A stretch of DNA of 64,000 bases from Lepidostoma basale (taxonomy: Eukaryota > Arthropoda > Insecta > Trichoptera > Lepidostomatidae). This document shows positions 42,781 to 55,100 of this stretch, in pieces (the first letter of the stretch is position 1; each line of letters begins with the position of its first letter). The DNA is taken from NCBI GenBank assembly GCA_022606425.2, contig JAHDVF020001301.1, forward strand, positions 124,001 to 188,000, given 5' to 3'. The notes below the pieces were generated by a model. The model made no database searches. It saw only the letters and a list, made by a program, of their open reading frames with translations, and had not been told where the DNA came from. A program made the translations under genes and the position numbers.

Positions 42781-43105
42781 ATACTTCACACACCACCGGC
42801 ACCGTGTGCACTGAACTGGATTCTTATTCGATAAAACTTAAGCGGAAGAGGGAGTAAATGATTTTTTAGTCCTATAATATACAGAATCCCACAAATGTTA
42901 TACAGAATCATATTTTGTTAGGTGCTCATTTGTAAGATCAGACATATTTTGATTATCTATTAAAGCTTTTTTTAAAACAGACAACGTTTTATTATTACGT
43001 ATGATCTCGTGATTAATTGAAACACTTTTTGAAATCTTGTGATTAATTGAATTTTCGTATGAAACATTCACTTTGTGGTTAGACATTAAATTTCTTATTA
43101 TTATA
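42781..43105. other. 3' flank of the MYCBPAP-like gene
   Basis: Contains a run of diverged repeats of 'tgattaattgaa' at 43010-43050. A 62-codon minus ORF shows no domain. Confidence 0.35.
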
Positions 43106-43106
43106 A

Positions 43107-44105
43107 CTAACTAACTAACCATCACGCCGTCTCTCCGAAGAGGTAGGCAGAAAGAATGGACTGCCACACTTTTCTTTCCTGACATATTTCTCTCGCTTCC
43201 TCAACATTCATACATCGTGTCATGCACGCGCGTCGATTTCTCTGACTCCTCACATGGCCGACATTCAATATTTGATTTATTTGATCGTGCCACGTTTTCC
43301 TCGGTCTTCCTCTATTTCAGGTTCCATTTACATCATTAACATATAATTTTTTTACCATTCTTTCTTCATTCATTCTTTCCATATGTCCAAACCATCTTAA
43401 TGATCCTTTCATTATTTTGTACATGACACCATCATTCGCACCGCATTCACTTCTTATATTTTCATTCGACACTCTATCATACACAGAATATCACACATTC
43501 GTCTAAGAGATCTCATTTCTACTGCATTTATTCTACTTTCATCCTTCTTTTGCCAGTTCCATGCTTCGCTTCCATACATAAGGGTCGGTAGAAGAACACC
43601 ATTGTGCACTGCCATTCTAGCTTTTTTGGATAGGTTTTTGTTTGCGATGACAACTTTAAGTGCACCATTCACTTTGTTGCCTGCCCCAACCCTTCTTTCA
43701 ATATCCCTCTCCACTCTCCCATCTCTTGTAAACATACTACCTAAATACACAAACTCAACTACTTGCTCCAAGTTTTCACCATTCACGCTAATGTTGCAGA
43801 CTGTCGTGGTTTCTTCCTTTTCAAAAATCATTACCTTGGACTTATTAACATTCATCATCAGATCATTTCGCATGCATACCTCATACATACAATTCACCAG
43901 GACTTGTAGTTCATGCTCGTTGTCAACAAGTAGGACAGCGTCATCCGCATACAAGAGACAGCTTACTGACACTCCGCTCATTTTGGCACCTACATCCAAC
44001 CCTTTCAGCTCTCTCATACAATTGTCCATATACAGATTAAATAACCACGGGGACATTACGCAACCTTGTTTGACACCTTTATTGATATCAAACCAGGCTG
44101 TAAGA
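43107..44105 (-). mobile_element. Non-LTR retrotransposon family A, 1-kb 5'-truncated copy
   Basis: Starts with AACTAACTAACTAACC (the TTAG tail) at 43107. ORF 44056-43454 codes MSPWLFNLYMDNCMRELKG, YADDAVL (RT motif C), the linker 'NISVNGENLEQVVEFVYLGS' and '[20 protein letters not shown]'. The frame then shifts near 43470. About 1 kb of this copy is matched, inverted, by 48360-49110. Confidence 0.85.
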
Positions 44106-44146
44106 TCTAAATTTTATTATTATTTGTATTTAAAATAAAATAATAT

Positions 44147-44350
44147 AAAACACTGTACTTTGTTTTTCACCACTATGCGGTTATTTTAATTGCCGACTAG
44201 TTTCGCTTGTACCCGAGCTTTCTCAGGGCTTTGTAATAACTGGAGGTACACCAGTTATTACGAAGCCCTGAGGAAGATTGGGTACAAGCGAAACTAGTCG
44301 GCAATTAAAATAACCGCATAGTGGTGAAAAACAAAGTACAGTGTTTTATT
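44147..44350. repeat. Palindromic hairpin element, copy C
   Basis: Arms of about 95 bp pair almost perfectly: 'cactgtactttgtttttcac' on the left, 'gtgaaaaacaaagtacagtg' on the right, with 'cgactagtttcgcttgtacc' and its complement inside. The centre is 'aactggaggtacaccagtt'. It keeps CGAAAC at the same place as hairpins A and B. Confidence 0.8.
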
Positions 44351-44374
44351 TGACTTATTTATTGTTTCTTGAAC

Positions 44375-44530
44375 AATGATATAAAACTCGTATTAAATAT
44401 TAAGTAATAATGAAAGCGTCGGTTTTCTAGAAGTTTCATTATATTATATGGGAATGCAATTTTAAACCATGCTAGGGTGTTATGAAATGTTTGATAATAC
44501 CCTAACAAGGTGAAACATGTCAATCATTTT
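44375..44530. repeat. Unnamed interspersed repeat
   Basis: 'acaatgatataaaactcgta', 'aatgaaagcgtcggttttct', 'ccctaacaaggtgaaacatg'. Related sequence is at 58375-58500 ('aatgatgtaaaactttatat', 'atgaaagcgtctattttat'). Probably the 3' end of a Penelope-like element; low confidence. Confidence 0.4.
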
Positions 44531-44534
44531 ATAT

Positions 44535-44940
44535 ATAATTATCTTCTTCTCAGTCGTATTCCTCGTGATTGAGGGTCGTGTCTATCCTGTAAACTATTGA
44601 CCATGGCACACCATGCATTCCTGTCACCCGTCAGTCTACAGATTGCAACCAATGAGAATCCAGTCAGATTCCTGATTTGATCGGACCAGCGCCAGCGGCT
44701 CGGTGGTCGTCCTTGTGGTCGCCTTCCCTCCACTTTGTTCATGATGATGAGCTATTCAAGGTTGTCCTGATCTCTCCGGGCTGCGTGCAAAATATTTCAC
44801 CACTCTTTGAGAGCACATTCGCGAGAGTCTTGCCTTGATACCCAACTTGTCAATGATTGACTGATTTGGTTTTCTAGCCGTCCAGGATATACGCAGCATT
44901 CGTCGCCAGCACCACATCTCGAAAGCATCAATTTTGATAT
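44535..44940 (-). mobile_element. Non-LTR retrotransposon family D, 3' coding fragment
   Basis: The minus strand codes NKVEGRRPQGRPPSRWRWSD, QIRNLTGFSLVAICRLTGD, 'NAWCAMVNSLQDRHDPQSRG'. Closely similar to 2395-2835 in sequence and extent. Confidence 0.75.
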
Positions 44941-45059
44941 AATTAAACTAAGCATATTTTATTATCAAGAAATTTCAATCAACTACGTTTACTTCGTACC
45001 GCCTTAGAATCAATAAATGTTGTGTTAACTTATAAGCTAAATTAAATTCGTTATCGTGG

Positions 45060-46140
45060 ACTTCAATCTGGTCAACTCTCATTCGCAGAGGAGTCCCACA
45101 GAAGATTGTGAATATCATCAGGGCAATGTATGACGGTTGTTCTTGTCGTGTAGTGCACCAGGGCAAACTCTCCGAGGCCATCAAACTGAGTGCGGGAGTG
45201 CGACAGGGATGTCTACTATCACCCCTGCTCTTCATAGTGGTTCTGGAGGATGTGTTGCGCCGTTCTTTCGACGGTCCTCGTGGCATTCCATGGATGCGTG
45301 ATACCCAGTTGGAGGATCTGGATTATGCTGATGACCTCTGTTTGCTTTCGGTAAACCGGGTGGATGCGGAGCGGAAACTTTGTAGACTTCACGAGGAAGC
45401 GGCAAAAGTAGGTCTCAAGATTAACATGTCCAAGACAGTAGACCTACGAGTGTCCACAAATGACTCCACCCCAATCTTGCTCCACGGTGTCCCCCTTGTG
45501 ACCACGACCAGCTTCTGCTACCTCGGTAGTATGATAGCAGGCTCAGGAGGTACGGAGGAGGATGTAGCCAGCAGACTTGACAAGGCAAGGGGAGCTTTCG
45601 CTGTGCTTCGCCCTGTATGGCGCTCCGGTATCATTTCGAGAAAGCTCAAGCTCCAAGTATTCAGCAGTAACGTTAAAAGCGTACTGCTGTACGGATGTGA
45701 GACTTGGAAGTCTACCGCAGACGTTATTGGTAAACTCCAGGTGTTTATAAATAGGTGCCTTCGCTCAATATTCAAAATCTATTGGCCCCAAACAGTGTCA
45801 AATGCCGTTCTCTGGACCATGGCAGGCGAAAAGCCAATTAGAGAACAAGTCGCTAGGCGCAAGTGGCAGTGGATCGGTCACACTCTGAGACGGAACCCAG
45901 CCTGCATCGCTCAGGGCGCACTAGACTGGTCCCCTATGGGGGAAAGAGAAAGCGAGGCAGACCTAGAGCCACCTGGAGAAGAACCCTGCAGGGCGAGGTT
46001 AAGGCAGCAGGTCTCACTTGGGACGATGTTAAGCATCAGGCATGCGATAGAGTCGGGTGGAGAAGATTCCTTGAGGCCCTATGCACCACGGAGGTGTGAC
46101 AGGACAAAAAGAAGAAGAAGAAGAAGAAGAAGAAATTAAA
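45060..46140 (+). pseudogene. Non-LTR retrotransposon reverse transcriptase (family B), frameshifted
   Basis: A 5'-truncated RT reading '...RRGVPQKIVNIIRAMYDG', then GVRQGCLLSPLLF (motif B), DYADDLCLLS (motif C), SFCYLGSMIAGSGGTEEDV, LYGCETWKSTADVIGKLQVF and RRKWQWIGHTLRRNPA. Near 45940 the frame shifts. The expected ending (GKRKRGRPRATWRRTLQGEV, then ACDRVGWRRFLEAL) continues in another frame to 46099. The 3' end is 'gaggtgtgacagg' plus a (GAA)n tail at 46111-46133, as in many elements that insert at or extend microsatellites. The other copy is at 3325-3690. Confidence 0.8.
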
Positions 46141-46332
46141 TTCAGTTTTTTATTAAGTTAAAATGAATTCTGAAAATAAATGAAAAGTGTTTTAATTACA
46201 TTGAAATGAATTTAATGAACGTGGCAGCAAGGCATTTGCTTTATTGAAGCGAATCAAATGATTCACGTAGCATTGTTGCACTACTTTCTATTACATTATT
46301 TGCGAGATGGGGTGCACTCGGGTCGATTCCCT

Positions 46333-46860
46333 TCATTGAAGCACCTTGTGATTTGTATGTGCAACATTTTTCGTTTTGTAGTCAGGTGCGAAAACGAACA
46401 AATCGGATGATTTGCCGTCACGTGAACATGCTACGTACAATGAGTTTAAAAATTCAGTTGGATAGTTGGTTGCTTCGTCTTCATTTGTTACACAGTCGAT
46501 AGATTTGAAGGAATGCAGTGGACCAACGATTTGATTTCGAATTGTGAAGTTTAATTGATCCACATCTTTGTTATTTGACGCTAGAATTACTTGTTCACTC
46601 AACCAATTGTGATTTTTGTGGTTAGCAATGATGTTCGGGAACACTTTGATGATGAGGTCGATACAGTGGAGAACCATTGTTGCCAGTGATAGTCTCCGCC
46701 GTGAAATTTGGTATATAATGCTTGGAATACTTGCCGTGGACCATGCAAGGTGATTGGGGGTTGATGCCGCCACACGGTTTGTGAATCATGTTCGTAATTA
46801 CAACATCATGTAGGTCTGGATCGGTTCGGGATCAGGAATCTCGACGCATAATTATGATTT
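46333..46860 (-). pseudogene. Helitron Rep/helicase remnant, internally deleted
   Basis: Minus strand. The first part (about 46800-46650) reads MIHKPCGGINPQSPCMVHGK, 'YSKHYIPNFTAETITGNNGS', PLYR, the Helitron helicase-like domain. It joins directly to KVFPNIIANHKNHNWLSE, 'NQIVGPLHSFKSIDCVTNED', then to YVACSRDGKSSDLFVFAPD, the end of the PIF1-type helicase. The catalytic parts between are missing, including a gap between LNSL and YVACSR. Helitrons transpose by rolling circle. The usual CTRR end hairpin was not identified. Confidence 0.75.
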
Positions 46861-47064
46861 CATGAGATAGCGTTGTATAAAGATTTGTTTTTGTGATTGT
46901 CTTATTTTTCCAATGCGCGAGGAAACTTCTAGGGGCCGAGACGAACAAAAATAATAATTGGAATCAGTCAATTAGTGTTCTCGAGATATAAACATAAAAA
47001 AGCCGTTCCTTACAAAATTGAGAAAATGAACTTTCTTCATAATTTTTTTTCGTGATTTTTTCCG

Positions 47065-47352
47065 ATGTTTTAATAGTTATTAGTTATTTTGTTTCCCGCC
47101 AACCCCTTCGTCCACTTCTCCACCTCCTCCTTTACCTCCTTGTTGGTTGAAAACCTTTTTCCAGCCATGTGCAGCTTCAGGGAGGTAAAGAAATAGTAAT
47201 CTGAAGGTCCTAGGTCAGGGGAATGCGCGGGATGGTTCAAGACATCCCATTTAAACGAGGCGAGCAGTTCCTTCTGGAATTGTCGTGCAGCAGTTAGACT
47301 CCCATTATCAGCATGCCTCTCCTCTTGTTCTGAATCGCCTTCCGCCATTTTT
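47065..47352 (-). pseudogene. mariner-type transposase C-terminal fragment
   Basis: The minus strand reads '...HADNGSLTAARQFQKELL', LNHPAHSPDLGPSDYYFF, SLKLHMAGKRF, EEVEKWT. It carries the second and third catalytic Asp motifs (DN and PSDY) of a DDE mariner transposase. The N-terminal part is missing. It is a different lineage from the 59.3 kb mariner. Confidence 0.75.
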
Positions 47353-47359
47353 TTAGGGT

Positions 47360-48340
47360 CTCACAGTATCTTGCAGAGTTCGTAAGTTTAAAACTCGTAG
47401 ATAATTAAAATAGTGTTATTTCCATCTTTGATTTTATTTATCTACACGTGTTTCGAAGGTTTCTTTATCTTCATCGTCGGGATAACGATAGAAACTATAT
47501 TAATATCGCTTTCCTAATAAAGAAGCCATTAACCCCTGAAACTTGCTGAGAAAAATAAACTCAAAGGTGGAAAAAAGATTATTTTTATTAATGAAAAAAA
47601 AAAACATCACTATGGATATCCACAGTCTTAATGCTTTAAATTTGTCAAAAGTTTTGTTATTAAATTAATTATTATTGTGTATTTGGTAAATTAATATTAT
47701 ATAAATATTTATTGTTAAAAAATATACTTTTATTCGTACTATAAAATTACAGTTTTACAAGTGTTTATAGCTACACAGGGTTATACGAAATAATATGCTT
47801 TTTATACTTATAATAAAACAGTATGTTGTGCTTAAGATATAGTGAGTATTTTATTCAAATAAATTATGCTTTTTAAATGCAATGAAAATTTGTTATTTGC
47901 AATTGAATATATTAATTTTTTATTTGATTAAATATGAATTTCGATTAATTAGATGAAAACTGTTCGAATGTTATTACTAATTCTAGATCTAAGCCTAATG
48001 TTTAAAAAAATATATACAATAAATTGTATTTGCAGGTACGTTAGCTCAGAAATAAAATGATTTAACTAGGCACAACCGTGTCCCCTACCAGGACCAACTA
48101 AACTCGGCATATTTTCTTTCGTTTTCTCTCGTCATCCGTGGTTAGAGTTTAGATTTAGGGATGCTCCGATGCAGCCAAAGAGATCGGGAGTCCACGTGGC
48201 GTATTCTGAGATTTGCCGGAGGTGTTTGCAGAGCTCGCGAGTTGCAGACTATCTTCTTACCTTGGTGGCATAAGTTCATACACCTGAAACTCTGCATCTG
48301 AAGAAATAAAGCACGAATAAAATAAATATTAATGTTAGGT
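47360..48340. other. Unassigned AT-rich region
   Basis: No supported gene. A less AT-rich patch at 48070-48310 has no ORF with a known domain and no match elsewhere in the window. Confidence 0.3.
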
Positions 48341-48359
48341 CATCTATTTATCACGAATT

Positions 48360-49110
48360 TTAATGTTAATAAGTCCAAGATTTTTGAAAAGGAAGAAACC
48401 ATGACAGTCTGCAACATTAGCGTGAATGGTGAAAATTTGGAGCAAGTAGTTGAGTTCGTGTATTGAGGTAGTATGTTTACAAGAGATGGGCGAGTGGAGA
48501 GGGATATTGAAAGAAGGGTTGGGGCAGGCAACAAAGTGAATGGTACACTTAAAGTTGTCATCGCAAACAAAAACCTATCCAAAAAAGCTAGACACACTGC
48601 ACAATGGTGTTCTTCTACCGACCCTTATGTATGGAAGCGAAGCGTGGAACTGGCAAAAGAAGGATGAAAGTAGAATAAATGCAGTAGAAATGAGATCTCT
48701 TAGACGAATGTGTGGATACTCTGTGTATGATAGAGTGTCGAATGAAAATATAAGAAGTGAATGCGGTGCGAATGATGGTGTCATGTACAAAATAATGAAA
48801 GGATCATTAAGATGGTTTGGACATATGGAAAGAATGAATGAAGAAAGAATGGTAAAAAAATTATATGTTAATGATGTAAATGGAACCTGAAATAGAGGAA
48901 GACCGAGGAAAACGTGGCACGATCAAATAAATCAAATATTGAATGTCGGCCATGTGAGGAGTCAGAGAAATCGACGCGCGTGCATGACACGATGTATGAA
49001 TGTTGAGGAAGCGAGAGAAATATGTCAGGAAAGAAAAGTGTGGCAGTCCATTCTTTCTGCCTACCTCTTCGGAGAGACGGCGTGATGGTTAGTTAGTTAG
49101 CTAGTTATCT
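48360..49110 (+). mobile_element. Non-LTR retrotransposon family A, 0.75-kb copy
   Basis: Plus-strand counterpart of 43107-44105. It codes 'NISVNGENLEQVVEFVY', a stop, GSMFTRDGRVERDIERRVGA, and after a frameshift near 48590 '[20 protein letters not shown]' and 'FGHMERMNEERMVKKLYVND'. It ends gacggcgtgatgg plus GTTAGTTAGCTAGTTA. By eye it is highly similar to the inverted copy. Confidence 0.85.
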
Positions 49111-49179
49111 TAAATTCAGGTTATATATGTTTTTCGGGTCAATGGTAGATAATTCTATATGAAGTAAGGAAACTCTTAC

Positions 49180-52100
49180 TTGGTCTTCCGAAATGCTGAT
49201 TGTATTTTCATAAACTATCCAAGTCACTGATTCGTGATATGGATCCGTGGTGAGAGAGCCGCGGTAGGTGAAGTAACATTCGTTCAGATCAATGTCCAGC
49301 ATCCAGTTCAAAAAGTCACCTAATCATAAAAAAGTTGAAATTGAATCTATGGTTTTAATGTTAGAAACAATTCCCCCCAAATTCAACTGGATCAAAGAGA
49401 ATTAAAATTGTAATAAAACTTTTACGAGGGCAATTTAAACTCATGTGTTCGGGATATCGGGTCGCATAATATTCATACTTTAGTCACTACGCCATGTTAG
49501 GTTTTTATTTTATTATACTTCAAGAGTGCCATTAATAAATAATGAAATATACAAAACACTCAGAATATGAATTTTTCGGTTCTCTATTACTCATATATGC
49601 ATATATTATATTTTTAATTAGTAACATTACCTCAATGATAGTAAAAATGTTTCTAGATTTGTTTATAATAACATTAATTATGACGTACAAATTAAACGTT
49701 TTAATTTAACTGCGCCAAGTCAAAGTTTTATTATGCTTGTGTTTTGTTTACGACATTTCTATAATTTTCACATACAGGTAGATTTACGTATTTTGTTTGA
49801 TATGACCAATATTTTAAAATGCAACATTCACAACAGTTATATCGTCACAAGTCGTTAAATAGTTATATGGTAATTTTTTTTAAGTTAGACACTATATCAT
49901 ATTTCAATACATATAAATAAAAGGTAATTTTTGTGTTACAGGACCGATAGACTTGACAACAGGTCGTTTGAACCCAGTTACAGTATACAATTTGTTTTCA
50001 GCTATTATATTGATTCTACATGTGATAGGTAGCTAATCTATCGCCATTTTATTGCCACGGGAATTCTACACCAGATCAAAGACGATGTGAGAATCACATT
50101 GCCATCGCCGGGAATCGAATCCGCGACCTTCGCTGTGGCAGTCACAGCAGTCACATTAGGTATGCTCGAAAAATGATTGATATAAAAAATAATCAAAAGT
50201 TCCAGGACAGCGGCAAAAGTAATTGTTGAAGTAATGTCAAAAATAAATTTATAGCGTTAAGTTTTCTCACCTGATTTCAGTGTAACTTCCTGCAAGGGAT
50301 ACGGAATTTTCTTAACCGCATCGACTATTGGCTGAAAAGCTGCGTTAGGGGAGGGCGAAATCTTCAGCAAAAACCCGAGCACAGCCAGTCCATCCGAGTG
50401 TGTTAACGCCTCATCAAACCCGCTGTACTTTCTATTGTAGTGCACCAAGTGCACCTCCGCTGCATATCTAGACACAAGTTTATGATAAGTCAAAGATTGT
50501 TACGGATGATTGAACTTTCTTTCTCGTGATATTGTCTTCGAACGATGTTTCGGAGAACCTTGTAAATTCCATCTTATGGAGATTAGTCAAAACGTTGGTC
50601 GAAGAGTATATCACGATGTACGAGTATACAAAGTCGAATGGGCCTGCCTTAATGGTTACCCTAGGCACGCCACTGATTACGAGACATGAACATACCCAAG
50701 ATCTAATGTTGAAGAAAATGCCAGTTTTCTTAAAATTTAATCAAATCATGTCATGTCACTAAAAAATAATATAATGTAATGAAATTTCTTGAAAACAAAC
50801 GATATCTTCAAGACTCAATACTTATTACAAAATTTTGCATCATGTCCCGAAGAAATATATTATAGAACACAATAAAGTATATTATAAAATTATTTAAGAT
50901 ATATCTTTTTCTTCTTCAGCCTGTATTGACCGTCCACTCCTGGACGTAGGCCTCCTCTTGCATTTTCCATTCTCTTCTATCCTGAGCGATCCGCATCCAG
51001 GCACTTCCCGCACTTCTCCGGACATCGTCGCGCCAACGCAACTGTGGGCGCCCAACTCCACGCTTTGCCGTCCTTGGCCACCAGCACAGCAGTCGCTTTG
51101 TCCACTTTTCATCTGGATCGCGAGCGACATGTCCCACCCATCACCACTTGAGGGTTGCGGCCATCTTGATAACATCGGAAACCTTTGTCCTGACTCTTAT
51201 GTCCTCATTTCTGAGTCTGTCCCGTAAACTGACACCCAACATGGCTCTCTCCATTGCTCTTTGAGTGACTCTTAGCTTGTTATATTCCATATAATATTTT
51301 ACCATAAATATTTTTTATGAAAAATATAAAAGAAAGTTTCTTTACAGCCATTATGGATAGTCGCTGACGCTACCATTAGGACAATAACATTTTTAAGAAC
51401 TATTAATTTGTTTCTTACTCGCACAGAGGACTTATCGTTGCTTCACACTCAAAGTTCAGAGTTCTTACTTTTGACCGTCGATGGAGTGCTCCGTCCCGGC
51501 GTGGTTGTCTTCTGCCCAGTGGAAGTGCAGCTGGGCGAAGAGAAACTTGCTCCTCAGCGGTCCCCCGCTCACCAGGGGAGCGTCAGACCTGTTCAGATAG
51601 CTCATCAGAGCTTTAAAAGCGATCTTTAATAATTAACTAAACATAACAAATTAATATTTTTATGAATACATCCGTTTTTTAAGGTTGCATTAAATTAGAT
51701 GGAAGCAGAATTTTTCGGCTTATTAGGGTAATATCAAACGTTAAAGTGAGTACTTATTATAACATACTTCGTATATTATTTCTAGATAATGAGACTGCCA
51801 TTTTAAAATTGATTTTTGTACTTAAAATAATGATTACCAATGCTACGAATTTTAAAATTAAAAAGTAGTATGTAGTATATAAAATATATAGTAGTTAAAC
51901 GAAGCAAAAAATTAAAAGTAGTATCGATCTTAGAAGAAATTAAAACTTAAAATAAAAGAAGTTACTTTATTTATATTAATGTATTATTTGTAGTCACTTA
52001 GTGATGATACATGATTTAAAGAGGTACATTTTGTTTGGATAAGTAAACACAATAGATTGATACTACGCAATGAATACTACAGAAAACACAATAGAAGAAA

Positions 52101-55100
52101 AATAATTTACGTTATTTCAACATACAAAATATAACCCTATTCATTAAATAATCTCTCCAGGCTGAATAAGTATCTAAAAATACATTGTTCGTAATGACGC
52201 ATGCCTTTTAAATATGAAATAAAAAATACCGGTCAGTCCGTTGTTGAGGGCGAGGACTTCCGACCCCAGCCTCCAGTGACCCAGAAAGGATATCAGTCTC
52301 AGAGGCACCCACTTCTCCGCCTTGCATCTCTCCAGGCTTATCGGAGACTGGGCTATTACGTCGTCGTTTGACGCTACAGCAGATCATGAAAATAAAATAA
52401 TTTGCAATATTCTATATACTGAAAATGGGAATGTCTCAAGAGCGAATTTAATTCGGAATTGACGATCTCAAGTTTTTAAAGAGGTGAGATATATTATATA
52501 TTTGATACAATTTATCCGCGTGCGACCTGGGTGGCGGTCAACAAAGAAAGGGAGTAAATGATTGACGTGACATTGTTTTGAAAATGGGGCCAAATCTATT
52601 AAGACAAAGAAAATGTTATATTATTTGCAGCCGCAATACTGATAATTCACATTTATTTAAAAAGTATTTTTAAATGTTGTATATTTAGCAGTCCTATTTA
52701 TTTTACACACCATCAGACGATGAAACAAATTTCGATAAAATAAAATATCGCGTTAAATGTACATTATTTTAATTAAAAAATATTGAAATATCAAAGTATT
52801 TCAGCTCACACAATTTATTTTATGTACGTATGATAAACAATAATAAAAAAATTATGAAATTCCCTAAAACGGAAACATTTTTATAAAAGAATTACCGACT
52901 TTTTGTCTGTCTGGAATGTAATTATTTAACTAGTACATGTTCTGTATCTAGTCGCACGTGCACATTATTCGTATTGAGATATTACTATCCTTTCGCTACT
53001 CCCTCAGCCCCAATGGATACTATAATATTTTCACGTCAAATATACGGTAAATCATAATATAATATAATATACATAATACAAACATGTTTATTGACAGAAG
53101 TAAGGTAGATTCCGTAACTATTGTATCCTGTCAAACCAGCTCCCCATTTCAAGACATGAAGAGATAAAGGGCTTATGGTAAACTACATATAACAACATGA
53201 CACTTCTAGTTGATAAGGAATTACTAACCTCTACAATCATAAACGTAAGCACTCCAAGTTTCAGGGAATAAAATAAATTTTTGATTGATTTTTAGGATCA
53301 TTAATAATCTTTCCAGAAACTATTATTTAATAATAAACAATAATAAAATTAGATCAACGAAAACAAGGTTAAATCAATCGAAATTAAACGATGTCAACAT
53401 AACTTTAGGTCGCCGATTCGCAGGTAACTCTGGCAATGAGACCGCAGACTCTTTGGCCTGGTGGGAGACTGGTCTTATCTTGTAGGAGACAAATATAATA
53501 TGACAGATTTGAATATTCCGATTTATTCGAAATTATAAAAAAAACATGAAATTTTTGGAAACAAAAAATTATGGAAGAAGAACCGGTTAAAATAAAAACT
53601 ATGAAAGGAGTTTTCAATGGCAATATTCAGAACTCTATTCCGGTCAACCCCTGGTTTGGAAAGCTTGGCTGTACCAGAAAACAAATTACATATTTCTGTT
53701 GACGTTGGTCTAGCAATGACCTCACTTCTCCCCACCTTTTCAAAGTCAACTGCTTCTGCATTTTTTTGTCTGTGAATGCGGTAGAAATGGTGATCTCAAA
53801 TCTTTAATTTTTCTTGTGGTAGGACAGGAAAATTTTCTCAAAGAAATCATTTGTGTATTTATCACATTTTCCATCACTGTTGAAGTATTACTGTCATCAC
53901 AATCAAAACATGTTATCATCTCATTTAATGATTACCTCTCAATTGAAAAATACAATTATAATATTTTCACAACATTATAAAGCTAATTAATTGATATAAT
54001 TAATACGTATGAAATCGACACGGAACACTCTGGTGAATGTGCCAAATAAACATTAATGTCGTTATAAAGATTGTTAAAATAAAATCAGTATATATTCGCG
54101 GGAATTGAATATTCCTCGGGACGATCAAAACACAAACAACACTACAAGCGTTGAAAGCAGAATATGTATTTATATTAGCACTGTGTTCTTTGAACTGATT
54201 GAATTAAATAATGTTGAATTTTAAAAGCGTTCTTAGCTTTTTAAAAGTATTTATTATACGTAGATATGATTTTTATTAATTTTATATTCATTTAAAAACA
54301 TTTTGAAAAAATCTTAATTATAATTCCACTCGCCTCAGGATTATTCTTAATGAGATTTTCTTATGAACGTCCACCCACCCACGCTATTAACTGCTTTGGT
54401 AAGAATCCAGTTAACCTTTTGTAATCAAATGGTATGGCTCTCCATATTGACGACATACTGTGCCGTGATTTATCTATTGAAAAATATCTAAATATAGTCA
54501 GCTCTGCGGATAGCTTGCTACTGTAAATAGCTGTCCAGAAATAGAAGAAATGTTTTTTTTGGAACGGTGATTTTAAAAGACCGACGAAGGTGAATTTCCC
54601 TTATAAAGAAAAAAAGTAAGTACACCTTAATGAAACATATGTTGATATTTATACAACGTGGGACTTTAACGGCTGAATATACTGTGACTCTCTAATGGCC
54701 TCCCTTCATCGAGTACACTTCGTGCCACAGTATGGAACGTACAGGCAACTCTGTTTCCCATGACGTCACGTGAAATTGGATTGGAAAAAACATTCCTGGT
54801 CAACGATACAAAGAACATAAAAATATGAATACATATTGACCCGGACAATTGACCTTTCCATACTGCAAGTACAAATATCTCAACACACACACTACCGTAG
54901 CGTAATATTATACAACACATGCACAGACTGCTCATTTTTGTGACATTTAATTGTGTGTATTGTTTTCACAAGAGTTTTCTTCTTATGAAATTAGAAAAGG
55001 ATCTTACTAGAAAAGTTTCAACTATCATAATAAAACGCTTTTATCATCAGCTTTAGTACTTATAAATTATGTTCCTATCTCTTTTTGTAGTAATTTGAAT

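Noticed and set aside
42898..43086. Candidate last exon of the second carbonic anhydrase
   Set aside because: The translation (NHKVNVSYENS...) has no FR..L or NxRPxQ-type motif and consists of short internal repeats.
43602..44138. 178-codon plus-strand ORF
   Set aside because: Antisense shadow of the family A reverse transcriptase; hydrophobic, with no domain.
44268..44294. Hammerhead-like core (CTGAGGA ... CGAAAC) in hairpin C
   Set aside because: CTGANGA and GAAAC are correctly ordered, but the 15 nt between them do not form stem II, and hairpins A and B carry CTGGCGA instead. Coincidence cannot be excluded, so no ribozyme is called.
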